Positions 1 to 5,150 of a stretch of 6,021 nt of DNA are shown piece after piece. The DNA is taken from positions 1 through 6,021 of the forward strand of contig JAJQHP010000166.1 of assembly GCA_021199695.1 (NCBI GenBank), read 5' to 3'. Source of the DNA: Clostridiales bacterium (GTDB taxonomy: Bacteria > Bacillota > Clostridia > Oscillospirales > Oscillospiraceae). A program made the translations under genes and the position numbers. Below the pieces are notes generated by a model. The model saw only the letters and a program-made list of their open reading frames with translations. It made no database searches and had not been told where the DNA came from. How positions within the stretch are numbered: position 1 is the stretch's first letter; every line of letters starts with the position of its first letter.

Positions 1-226
1 CGCCCTGGCTGCCGCCCTGAAAGACGGGGAGATCGCCGGAGCCGGTGTGGACGTTTTCGAGCAGGAGCCGCCCATCCCCGCCGACCATCCCCTCCTCTCC
101 GCCCCCCATACGGTGCTCACCCCCCATGTGGCCTTCGCCAGCCAGCAGGCCTTTGAGAAGCGGGCGGTCATCGTGGTGGAGAACCTGAAGCAGTTCCTGG
201 CGGGCACGCCTCAGAATCTGGTGTAA
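1..226 (+). CDS. D-2-hydroxyacid dehydrogenase (phosphoglycerate dehydrogenase-like), C-terminal end, 5' partial
   Basis: This is the last 74 codons of an NAD-dependent D-2-hydroxyacid dehydrogenase, a cytoplasmic enzyme family that interconverts 2-keto acids and D-2-hydroxy acids. The frame starts at base 2 and stops at TAA 224-226. The visible part is the end of the NAD-binding domain and the return to the substrate domain: an AGAGVDVFEQEPP motif (fragment residues 12-24) carrying the family's catalytic Glu (about residue 20), then HPLL and VLTPHVAFAS with the catalytic His (about residue 42). The end is a normal short helix (VVENLKQFLAG) with no ACT domain, so it is not a long SerA with a regulatory tail. 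The third catalytic residue (Arg) and the Rossmann GxGxxG lie upstream of the window. The substrate (phosphoglycerate, glyoxylate, hydroxypyruvate, lactate) cannot be told from this fragment. The gene runs convergently with the next gene and is followed by a strong terminator. Confidence 0.9.
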   Translation, partial: ALAAALKDGEIAGAGVDVFEQEPPIPADHPLLSAPHTVLTPHVAFASQQAFEKRAVIVVENLKQFLAGTPQNLV

Positions 227-256
227 TGCCGGAGTACATCTGACAGCAGCATAAGG

Positions 257-316
257 ACAGCCCTGCATCCGGGCCGGTGTCTCCGCCGGTTCGGATGCAG
301 GGCTGTGTGGTTTTTT
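257..316 (+). terminator. Rho-independent terminator after the dehydrogenase gene
   Basis: A perfect 15-bp stem pairs 257-271 (ACAGCCCTGCATCCG) with 292-306. The 20-nt loop can form a small CCGG/CCGG inner pairing, and six T residues follow at 311-316. It lies 30 bases after the dehydrogenase stop. Read from the - strand, the same hairpin sits just past the stop of the convergent lipoprotein gene but has no T-run after it, so it would be a weaker stop in that direction. Confidence 0.88.
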
Positions 317-321
317 GCCGG

Positions 322-2772
322 TTATCCGGCGTTGAACAGCTCAGAAAGGGTGTCCGCGTGCTCCTGGAAGATCTCCAGCAGGAAGGTATCCCAGTGCCGG
401 GCGTCCTGGGTGCTGCTGCCGAACACGTAGTCCTCCTGTCCGTAGTCGATGACATCAAAGCCGGGCATGGCCTTGCTCGCCCCCGCCGTCCGGTAGGACA
501 CCGCATCCGCCAGAGAGAAGGAGACACTGGTGATATCGGAATAGTCCACCCAGCCGCTCAGGTCGGTGCCGGTGGCCTCGGTGGCTGTGCCGTTGGACGT
601 CTGGGTCTCGGCGGCGGGAGTTTCAACCGCCACGCCGCCTGCGTACTCGGCGTACATCTGGTCCACGTAGAGGGAGAAGGAGCTGCTCAAAATCTCAGAG
701 GGCACATGGCCGCCGTCCCACTGCCACTCGATCTCGCAGTCCGTCCCGGCGTTGAGCCAGGCGATTTGCAGATTCAGGGAGGAGAACATGGACATATCGC
801 CCTCGGAGGCCCCCATGAGGATACGGGTCCAGGCGGGGCTCTCCGTGCCCTCATCGCCGATATAGTTCAGGGGGTTGTAGAGAGAGACGATGTTGTTGCC
901 ATACTCGTCACCCTCCAGGATCTCGGCGATGTCGGCGGCGTAGGCCTCTACCATCTCCTCATAAGTGGAGTAGTTGCCGGAGTCGGTGCTGCTGCCTGCG
1001 GCCTGGGTGGTGCCCGCGTCGGGGGTGCCCACGTCCATGGTGTCGCCGCTGGTGTCCACGTTCTCGTTGGTAATGGAGGAACTGCTGTCGGTGGCGTCGT
1101 CCGGCAGACTGTCGGTATCCACATCATCTGGCAGTTCACCGTCGGGCAGCCCCTCGGCATCCGTGTCGCCGCCGGAGAAGTCGCCTCTGCCGCCGCCCAT
1201 GCCGCCTCGGCCAGTGGTGTCGCCGTCGGGCAGGCTGTCGGTGTCGATATCGTCGGGCAACTCGCCGTCAGGCAGACTGTCGGCGTCCATGCCGCCGGGC
1301 AGCTCACTGTCGTCGTCGGCAAAGTCCGCCGCACCGTTCATGCCGCTGGGTAGGTCGCCACCACCCATGCCGCCGCTGCTGGAGGCGGTATAACGGCCCT
1401 CCAGGAAGGCCTCCGCCTTGTCCTCAGTGGTCATGGCGGCCACGTCCTCGTCGGACAGGGCGTTGCCGTCCTCATCAAACCAGGTCCAGCCGCTGGCATA
1501 GTCCAGATTGTCCAGATACCACTGGAGGTTGGAGACAAATTCTGCCAGATAGAGGTCCAGATAGGTCCCGCCGTATCCGTTGGTGTCGGGGTACAGCTCC
1601 TCGTCGTACTCGATGGTCAGGGCGACCGTGCTGGTCAGCGCCCCGTCCCCGTCCAGGTCGAAGCCCACATCGGCCTCGTCCACCGTCAGATTCTGGGCGT
1701 TGATATACTCCATATAGGACTCGGACAGGTACTCCGCCAGCTGGGCCTGGAAGTCGGAGCCGAAAGTATAATCCGTGTCCAGATAGTACTCGAAGGCCAG
1801 GGCCATGTCCGCCTCGTACAGGGAGGTGATGGCGCTGTAGGCGATACAGCCCCAGGCCCCGTCGGACAGCTCCACCTCCTCGCCGTCAATGGTGACGGTG
1901 GTGGAATAGCTGCCGTCCTCATTCAGGTAGCAGCCCACGGCCCCCACCTCCGCCTGATAAGGATAGAAGTCGGAGTTGTTGGAGGTGGCGGCAAACATGG
2001 TGGCGTGGGCCCCGCCGCCGGAGCCGCCGGTAGAGACGAAGTAGTCTACGCTGCCCGGCAGGTTGCCCAGCAGGATGTTGTACTTGACGAACCGGGCCGC
2101 CGCCTTCTGATCGGACAGGCAGGAGGGAGCGTCACCGGTATAATAGGTGTTACCGTCATCGTCGGTGGCGGTGTCCTGCTTGCCCCGGTTGCCGCAGGAG
2201 ACGTTGATGTAGCCCTCGGCGGCGTAGGTAGTGGCGGCGGTGGTGTTGGTGGAGGAGCTGTAGCCCGCCGCGCCGGTGTTCAAAATCACCGGAGCGGTAG
2301 CAGCGGTGTAGACCTGGCCGTTGGTGCTGGTGATCTCCGCGTCGTAGTCGATGACCAGATTGCCGTTGACCGCCTCGGAATAGCTGTCCGCTGTCACATC
2401 GGCGGTTCCGTCCCCGTCCGTGTCGATGCCGGTGACATACCCCCCGGGGACGCAGACGGAGACGCCCTCCTCGTCCTCGATCTCCGGGTAGGCCACGGCG
2501 GAGACGATAGACATGACCCAGGCGTCCGCACCGGAGTTGTAGCTCCAGGTATAGTCCGTATTGTTGGCCAGGTTCAGGGTGGATTCGATGTACTCCTTGT
2601 CGGAGGCTGTCGTCTCCGTTTCGGTGGCTACGTCGGAAGTGTCCGCCGTCTCGGTGGCAGAGTCCGTGGTGTCCTCTGTGGATGTGGTTTCGGTGTCGGA
2701 GGATGCGCTGCCGCAGGCGGCCAGGCTCAGCACCATGGCCAGCGCACAGAGCAGTGCGGTGAGTTTCTTCAT
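322..2772 (-). CDS. Secreted lipoprotein, tannase-like alpha/beta-hydrolase with acidic repeat insert
   Basis: An 816-residue protein with a lipoprotein signal (residues 1-20, lipobox LAAC, Cys20) and a Ser/Thr/Asp-rich tether (21-58), so it is probably anchored outside the membrane. Residues about 85-465 and 601-710 resemble bacterial tannase-like serine esterases. VSCGNRG (191-197) and a GDAPSC/LLGNLPGSVDYF stretch lead to the nucleophile motif G-G-Ser251-G-G. NPLNYIGD (633-640) and LMGASEGDMS (652-661) carry the likely acid (Glu657 or Asp659), and WDGGHVPSE carries His689. Residues 464-600 are a Gly- and Asp-rich insert with a repeated SLPDGELPDD(I/V)DTDSLPD unit. Two DxDGDG stretches (117-122, 372-377) look like calcium-binding loops. 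The last block (735-816, KAMPGFDVIDYGQEDYVFG) is one I expect before the acid/His block in relatives. The start is fixed by GAGGAGG at 2781-2787, 8 nt upstream. Substrate (galloyl or other aromatic ester) is inferred; a catalytically divergent relative is possible. Confidence 0.72.
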   Translation of the reverse strand: MKKLTALLCALAMVLSLAACGSASSDTETTSTEDTTDSATETADTSDVATETETTASDKEYIESTLNLANNTDYTWSYNSGADAWVMSIVSAVAYPEIEDEEGVSVCVPGGYVTGIDTDGDGTADVTADSYSEAVNGNLVIDYDAEITSTNGQVYTAATAPVILNTGAAGYSSSTNTTAATTYAAEGYINVSCGNRGKQDTATDDDGNTYYTGDAPSCLSDQKAAARFVKYNILLGNLPGSVDYFVSTGGSGGGAHATMFAATSNNSDFYPYQAEVGAVGCYLNEDGSYSTTVTIDGEEVELSDGAWGCIAYSAITSLYEADMALAFEYYLDTDYTFGSDFQAQLAEYLSESYMEYINAQNLTVDEADVGFDLDGDGALTSTVALTIEYDEELYPDTNGYGGTYLDLYLAEFVSNLQWYLDNLDYASGWTWFDEDGNALSDEDVAAMTTEDKAEAFLEGRYTASSSGGMGGGDLPSGMNGAADFADDDSELPGGMDADSLPDGELPDDIDTDSLPDGDTTGRGGMGGGRGDFSGGDTDAEGLPDGELPDDVDTDSLPDDATDSSSSITNENVDTSGDTMDVGTPDAGTTQAAGSSTDSGNYSTYEEMVEAYAADIAEILEGDEYGNNIVSLYNPLNYIGDEGTESPAWTRILMGASEGDMSMFSSLNLQIAWLNAGTDCEIEWQWDGGHVPSEILSSSFSLYVDQMYAEYAGGVAVETPAAETQTSNGTATEATGTDLSGWVDYSDITSVSFSLADAVSYRTAGASKAMPGFDVIDYGQEDYVFGSSTQDARHWDTFLLEIFQEHADTLSELFNAG
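973..1383 (-). repeat. Acidic Asp/Gly-rich insert with a duplicated 19-residue unit
   Basis: This part of the lipoprotein gene encodes residues 464-600. The unit SLPDGELPDDIDTDSLPDG (residues 499-517, bases 1222-1278) recurs as GLPDGELPDDVDTDSLPDD (541-559, bases 1096-1152). A glycine-rich GGMGGG element occurs twice (467-472 and 523-528), before each acidic block. In residues 481-565 about 28 of 85 residues are Asp or Glu, and only two are basic (both Arg). The two DNA copies differ at many third positions while the protein stays alike, so the duplication is not recent. It is probably a flexible or cation-binding loop, not a folded domain. Confidence 0.75.
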
Positions 2773-2780
2773 GTGGATGG

Positions 2781-2787
2781 CCTCCTC
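2781..2787 (-). promoter_or_regulatory. Ribosome binding site of the lipoprotein gene
   Basis: GAGGAGG on the - strand, 8 nt before the ATG at 2772-2770. It supports that start, which also gives an intact lipoprotein signal peptide. Confidence 0.85.
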
Positions 2788-2802
2788 GGTTGAGATGGTG
2801 CT

Positions 2803-2810
2803 ATCCTATC
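2803..2810 (-). promoter_or_regulatory. Extended -10 promoter element for the lipoprotein gene
   Basis: On the - strand the sequence reads TGATAGGAT, a TGn extension followed by TAGGAT (4 of 6 matches to TATAAT; hexamer at 2808-2803, TG at 2811-2810). No good -35 hexamer lies 16-18 bp upstream; that place is taken by the palindrome at 2817-2857. A start near 2796 would give a leader of about 24 nt. An extended -10 with no -35 is typical of promoters that depend on an activator. Confidence 0.5.
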
Positions 2811-2816
2811 ACAAAT

Positions 2817-2857
2817 ACCTTGAAGAAAGATTGAAGCCTTCCAGCTTTTTTCAAGGT
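2817..2857. promoter_or_regulatory. Large imperfect palindrome, candidate shared operator for the divergent genes
   Basis: Centred on base 2837, 17 of 20 base pairs are complementary; the mismatches are 2832/2842, 2830/2844 and 2825/2849. The outer arms are CCTTGAAGAAAG (2818-2829) and CTTTTTTCAAGG (2845-2856). Each half also contains an 11-bp-period direct repeat: TTGAAG at 2820 and 2831 on the + strand, and TTGAAA...TGGAAG in the mirror position on the - strand. Tandem repeats with an 11-bp period are the usual binding pattern of OmpR/PhoB-family regulators, and such a regulator is encoded next door. The outer repeat ends 11 bp before each -10 box. That it is this regulator's site is an inference. 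Confidence 0.62.
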
Positions 2858-2862
2858 TTCTG

Positions 2863-2871
2863 TGGTATAGT
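2863..2871 (+). promoter_or_regulatory. Extended -10 promoter element for the two-component operon
   Basis: TGGTATAGT: a TGn extension (2863-2865) followed by TATAGT (2866-2871, 5 of 6 to consensus). The -35 position (about 2843-2848, AGCTTT) is poor and lies inside the palindrome. A start near 2878 gives a leader of about 24 nt to the ATG at 2902. The arrangement fits activation, probably self-activation, by a regulator bound at the palindrome. Confidence 0.6.
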
Positions 2872-2901
2872 AATGGCACACACAGAGAGGGGATGCTGCC
2901 G

Positions 2902-3585
2902 ATGAAACTGCTTCTGATCGAGGATGAGCCGCGAATGGCGGACGCGCTCCGGGAGCTTTTCCGCCAGGAGGGGTATGATGTGGACTGCTTTTTCCGTGGC
3001 GACGACGGGCTGGAAGCACTGTGCAGCGGTCAGTATGACGGGGTCATTCTGGACGTGATGCTGCCCGGTCTGTCCGGCGTGGAGGTGGCCGCTCGGAGCA
3101 GAAAATCCGGTATCCGTACCCCCATTCTCATGCTCACCGCAAAGGGGGAGCTGAACGACAAGGTGCTGGGTCTGGACGCAGGGGCGGACGACTACCTGAC
3201 CAAGCCCTTTCAGCCCCGGGAGCTGCTGGCACGGGTGCGGGCGTTGTGCCGCAGAGGGATGCCCCTTGTGGACGATCGGCTGTGCGCCGGAGATCTGGCC
3301 CTGGACGCCAGGGCCCTGACCCTGTACTGCACCACCACCGGCCAGAGCGTCCATCTCAGCGAGAAGGAATGCCGGGTGCTGGAGTATCTCATCTCCAACC
3401 GGAAGCGGGTCCTGTCCAAGGAGCAGCTGGCGGTAAAAATATGGGGCTATGAAAACGGTGCGGAATACAACAAGGTAGAGGTCTACATCTCCTTTGTCCG
3501 GAAAAAGCTGGCGTTTGTCGGCTCCCGGGCGGAGATCCGGGCGATACGCAGCGCAGGCTACGAATTGAGGTGGGAATGTGAGTAA
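2902..3585 (+). CDS. OmpR-family two-component response regulator
   Basis: A 227-residue DNA-binding response regulator. The receiver domain (1-117) has the acidic pair Glu7/Asp8 in LLLIEDE, the phospho-acceptor Asp51 in VILDVMLPG, Thr79 in LMLTA and Lys101 in DDYLTKPF, so all phosphotransfer residues are present. The C-terminal winged helix (about 125-225) shows LSEKECRVLEYLISNRKRVLS, the recognition-helix region around EYNKVEVYISFVRKKL, and the wing IRAIRSAGYEL. This is the OmpR/PhoB class. An ATG at 2893 is in frame, but the SD GAGAGGGG (2885-2892) abuts it, whereas it lies 9 nt before the ATG at 2902; the protein then begins MKLLLIEDE as usual for the family. It overlaps the downstream kinase by 8 bp, so the two are co-translated partners. 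The divergent palindrome upstream suggests that it controls its own operon and the lipoprotein gene. Confidence 0.95.
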   Translation: MKLLLIEDEPRMADALRELFRQEGYDVDCFFRGDDGLEALCSGQYDGVILDVMLPGLSGVEVAARSRKSGIRTPILMLTAKGELNDKVLGLDAGADDYLTKPFQPRELLARVRALCRRGMPLVDDRLCAGDLALDARALTLYCTTTGQSVHLSEKECRVLEYLISNRKRVLSKEQLAVKIWGYENGAEYNKVEVYISFVRKKLAFVGSRAEIRAIRSAGYELRWECE

Positions 3586-4900
3586 GTGGCGGCAAAACAG
3601 CGCGTTTCAGCGTTCCCGGCGGCAGATCGTAGCGGTGGTCATGGCGGCATTCCTGCTTCTCTTTGTCGGAACGCTGGCGATGATCTATATGCTCAGCTAT
3701 CAGGAGCTGTACCAGGAGGATTTGGATATGCTGGCGACGTACGTGGAGCAGTACGCCGAAAACGGCAACCCCAGCCAGGCCCGGCCCACCGGCGGCGTCC
3801 GTCAGGAGGCCAGCCCGCCGGGAGAGAACGGTCTGCCGGACAGGGACAGCGCCCGGTATCTGCTCTCCTCCTTCTACTCCGTGGCCTTTGACGGGGACGG
3901 AACGCCGTTCAGCGTGGACACGGGGGACGGCACCCTGTACACCGAGAGCCAGCTCACCCAGGTGGCGGAGGCGCTGCTGGACACCGGCCACACAGAGGGA
4001 ACCTACGGCAATTTCATCTACTGCATTGATACGGAGAAAAACTATACCCTGGTGGTACTCATGGACAACACCCTGGTCTCGGACAGCTTCACCACCCTGT
4101 TTCGCAACGCCCTGCTGCTGGGGGCAATCATGGTGGTGATCCTCTTTTTGTGCGCCACTGCCCTGGCCCGCTGGATCATCCGGCCATTGGAGGAGAGCGA
4201 CCGCCGCCAGCGGCAGTTTCTCTCCGATGCTGGGCATGAGCTGAAAACCCCGGTGGCCGTGGTGGAGGCCAACGCGGAGCTTCTGGAGCGGGAGATCGGG
4301 GAGAATAAATGGCTGCGCAACATCCGCTCCGAGAGCAACCGGATGGCCGGGCTGGTCAGCGAGCTGCTCACCCTGGTGCGCACCGAGCAGGAGCCGCCTC
4401 AGACAGAGCTTCTGGATTTCAGCCGTCTGGTGCTGGGCGGGGTGCTACCCTTTGAGAGCGTGGCCTTTGAGCAGGGCCGGGAGCTCGACTGCCAGATCGA
4501 CGAAAACATCACCCTCCAGGGAAATCCCGGTCAGCTCAGTCAGCTGGTCTCCATCCTGATGGACAACGCCCTCTCCCACAGCGACGGGGCAGGCGATATC
4601 GCAATATCCCTCCAACGGGAAAAGGCGGGGGCGCTGCTCGCCGTCTCCAACCCCGGCTTTATCCCGGAGCGGGACAGACCAGAGATTTTTGCCCGTTTTT
4701 TCAGAAGCGATTCCAACCGCAGCGACACGGGACACTATGGTCTGGGGCTGACCATCGCCCAAAACATCGTGACAGTCCACCAGGGGGAGATCGCCGTTTC
4801 CTGCTCCCATGGGCGGGTCTGTTTCTCCGTCCGGCTCCCTGTCAGAGCGGAAAACCGGTGGAAATCCACCGGCAAGCGTTCGCCGCAGCAGAGACAATAG
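3578..4900 (+). CDS. Membrane sensor histidine kinase (HisKA/HATPase_c), partner of the response regulator
   Basis: A 440-residue kinase that should phosphorylate the preceding regulator. A short basic N-terminus leads to membrane segment 1 (about 17-40), an extracytoplasmic sensor of about 137 residues (41-177), membrane segment 2 (about 178-199) and then directly to the dimerisation/H-box, with no clear room for a full HAMP domain. The H-box is SDAGHELKTPV with phospho-His220. The ATPase domain shows the N-box Asn330 (ILMDNALSHS), a G1 box in the NxG form (VSNPGF, Asn358/Gly360 in place of DxG), the F-box (IFARFFRSD, 370-378) and the G2 box GLGL (388-391). The sensor domain is not one I recognise; it is hydrophilic, with a Pro/Gly-rich stretch (64-90). 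The start is GTG 3578, supported by GAGG at 3567-3570. The GTG overlaps the regulator's end (stop 3583-3585), implying translational coupling. Confidence 0.94.
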   Translation: MSKWRQNSAFQRSRRQIVAVVMAAFLLLFVGTLAMIYMLSYQELYQEDLDMLATYVEQYAENGNPSQARPTGGVRQEASPPGENGLPDRDSARYLLSSFYSVAFDGDGTPFSVDTGDGTLYTESQLTQVAEALLDTGHTEGTYGNFIYCIDTEKNYTLVVLMDNTLVSDSFTTLFRNALLLGAIMVVILFLCATALARWIIRPLEESDRRQRQFLSDAGHELKTPVAVVEANAELLEREIGENKWLRNIRSESNRMAGLVSELLTLVRTEQEPPQTELLDFSRLVLGGVLPFESVAFEQGRELDCQIDENITLQGNPGQLSQLVSILMDNALSHSDGAGDIAISLQREKAGALLAVSNPGFIPERDRPEIFARFFRSDSNRSDTGHYGLGLTIAQNIVTVHQGEIAVSCSHGRVCFSVRLPVRAENRWKSTGKRSPQQRQ

Positions 4901-4954
4901 GCGGCGGGCTGCTGCCTGTCTATCTCCTACAGTGTATTTTTCTCCGTCTTTTCT

Positions 4955-4976
4955 GCGCTTTTCGAAGCACTTTTTT
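4955..4976 (+). terminator. Possible weak intrinsic terminator after the two-component operon
   Basis: GCTT-TTCG-AAGC (4957-4968) is a 4-bp stem with a stable UUCG loop. One C/A mismatch and a further G-C pair (4955/4970) extend it, and six T residues follow (4971-4976). The stem is short, so the call is tentative; it stands 55 bases after the kinase stop and just before the next promoter. A second hairpin directly after the stop (4900-4905 with 4911-4916) lacks a T-run. Confidence 0.42.
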
Positions 4977-4997
4977 CAAAAATAAATCATTTTCTAC

Positions 4998-5025
4998 TTG
5001 TTTTTCATTCGAACCATGGTATAAT
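4998..5025 (+). promoter_or_regulatory. Promoter of the GH3 gene
   Basis: A perfect TATAAT at 5020-5025 is preceded by the extension TGG (5017-5019). A partial -35, TTGTTT (4998-5003), lies 16 bp upstream in an AT-rich tract unlike the GC-rich surroundings. The start should fall near 5032, giving a leader of about 119 nt. This is the strongest-looking promoter in the window. Confidence 0.75.
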
Positions 5026-5032
5026 GATACCA
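5017..5032. repeat. Inverted repeat covering the GH3 -10 box
   Basis: TGGTAT-AATG-ATACCA: perfect 6-bp arms (5017-5022 and 5027-5032) around a 4-base spacer, lying over the extended -10 and reaching the expected transcription start. This is a natural place for a repressor to bind; no regulator is visible to assign to it, and the AT-rich -10 makes chance symmetry possible. Confidence 0.4.
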
Positions 5033-5048
5033 ATATCGGAGAATGAGA

Positions 5049-5104
5049 GGCGCTCCGCATCAGGAAAAAGCCTGGCTGTACCCGGCGCGGAGGACGCCCC
5101 TTTT
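5049..5104 (+). promoter_or_regulatory. Structured GH3 leader with a terminator-like hairpin
   Basis: GGCG+CTCCGC (5049-5058) pairs with GCGGAG (5087-5092) and, after a 2-base bulge, CGCC (5095-5098): ten pairs in all, followed by CCTTTTATT. Inside the loop two mutually exclusive hairpins can form: CAGG/CCTG (5061-5064 with 5071-5074), or 5070-5075 with 5081-5086. A GC-rich hairpin with a T-rich tail inside a leader, plus alternative inner pairing, is what an attenuator looks like. I do not recognise a known riboswitch class here. Confidence 0.4.
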
Positions 5105-5138
5105 ATTCTTTGTATCCATTTTACCTGTCACTTGCAAA

Positions 5139-5144
5139 GGAGGA
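5139..5144 (+). promoter_or_regulatory. Ribosome binding site that decides the GH3 start
   Basis: AGGAGG, 6 nt before GTG 5151. It places translation at this GTG, giving a protein that begins with Lys/Arg-rich residues and a single membrane anchor, and argues against the upstream in-frame ATG at 5043, which lies inside the predicted leader hairpin region with no comparable SD. Confidence 0.85.
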
Positions 5145-5150
5145 ATCCCC

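Noticed and set aside
277..1353. A 358-codon open frame on the + strand, antisense to the lipoprotein gene
   Set aside because: It is a high-GC shadow of the real gene. The product is a Gly/Val/Ala-rich low-complexity string, it starts inside the terminator loop without an SD, and it has no recognisable domain.
973..1383. The repeated DNA in the lipoprotein gene as a CRISPR or mobile repeat
   Set aside because: There are only two diverged copies in frame within a coding region, with no regular spacers, terminal repeats or transposase.
2005..2793. A 262-codon + strand frame opposite the start of the lipoprotein gene
   Set aside because: It has low-complexity Gly/Val composition and would run through the divergent promoter region; the opposite strand carries a lipobox signal and a good SD.
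2893..2901. ATG 2893 as start of the response regulator
   Set aside because: The SD directly touches this ATG with no spacing, while ATG 2902 has 9 nt of spacing and gives the standard MKLLLIEDE start.
3389..4237. A 282-codon - strand frame opposite the regulator/kinase junction
   Set aside because: Both + strand genes have complete catalytic motifs here; the antisense product has no recognisable domain.
4643..4663. Degenerate G1 box (VSNPG) in the kinase as a sign of a dead kinase
   Set aside because: An NxG form replacing DxG is common in Firmicutes sensor kinases; the H-box, N-box, F-box and G2 box are all intact.
5043..5150. An N-terminal extension of the GH3 protein from ATG 5043
   Set aside because: There is no SD for that ATG, the sequence forms the leader hairpin, and the extension would put an unlikely segment before the basic tail and anchor. 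GTG 5151 has AGGAGG 6 nt upstream.
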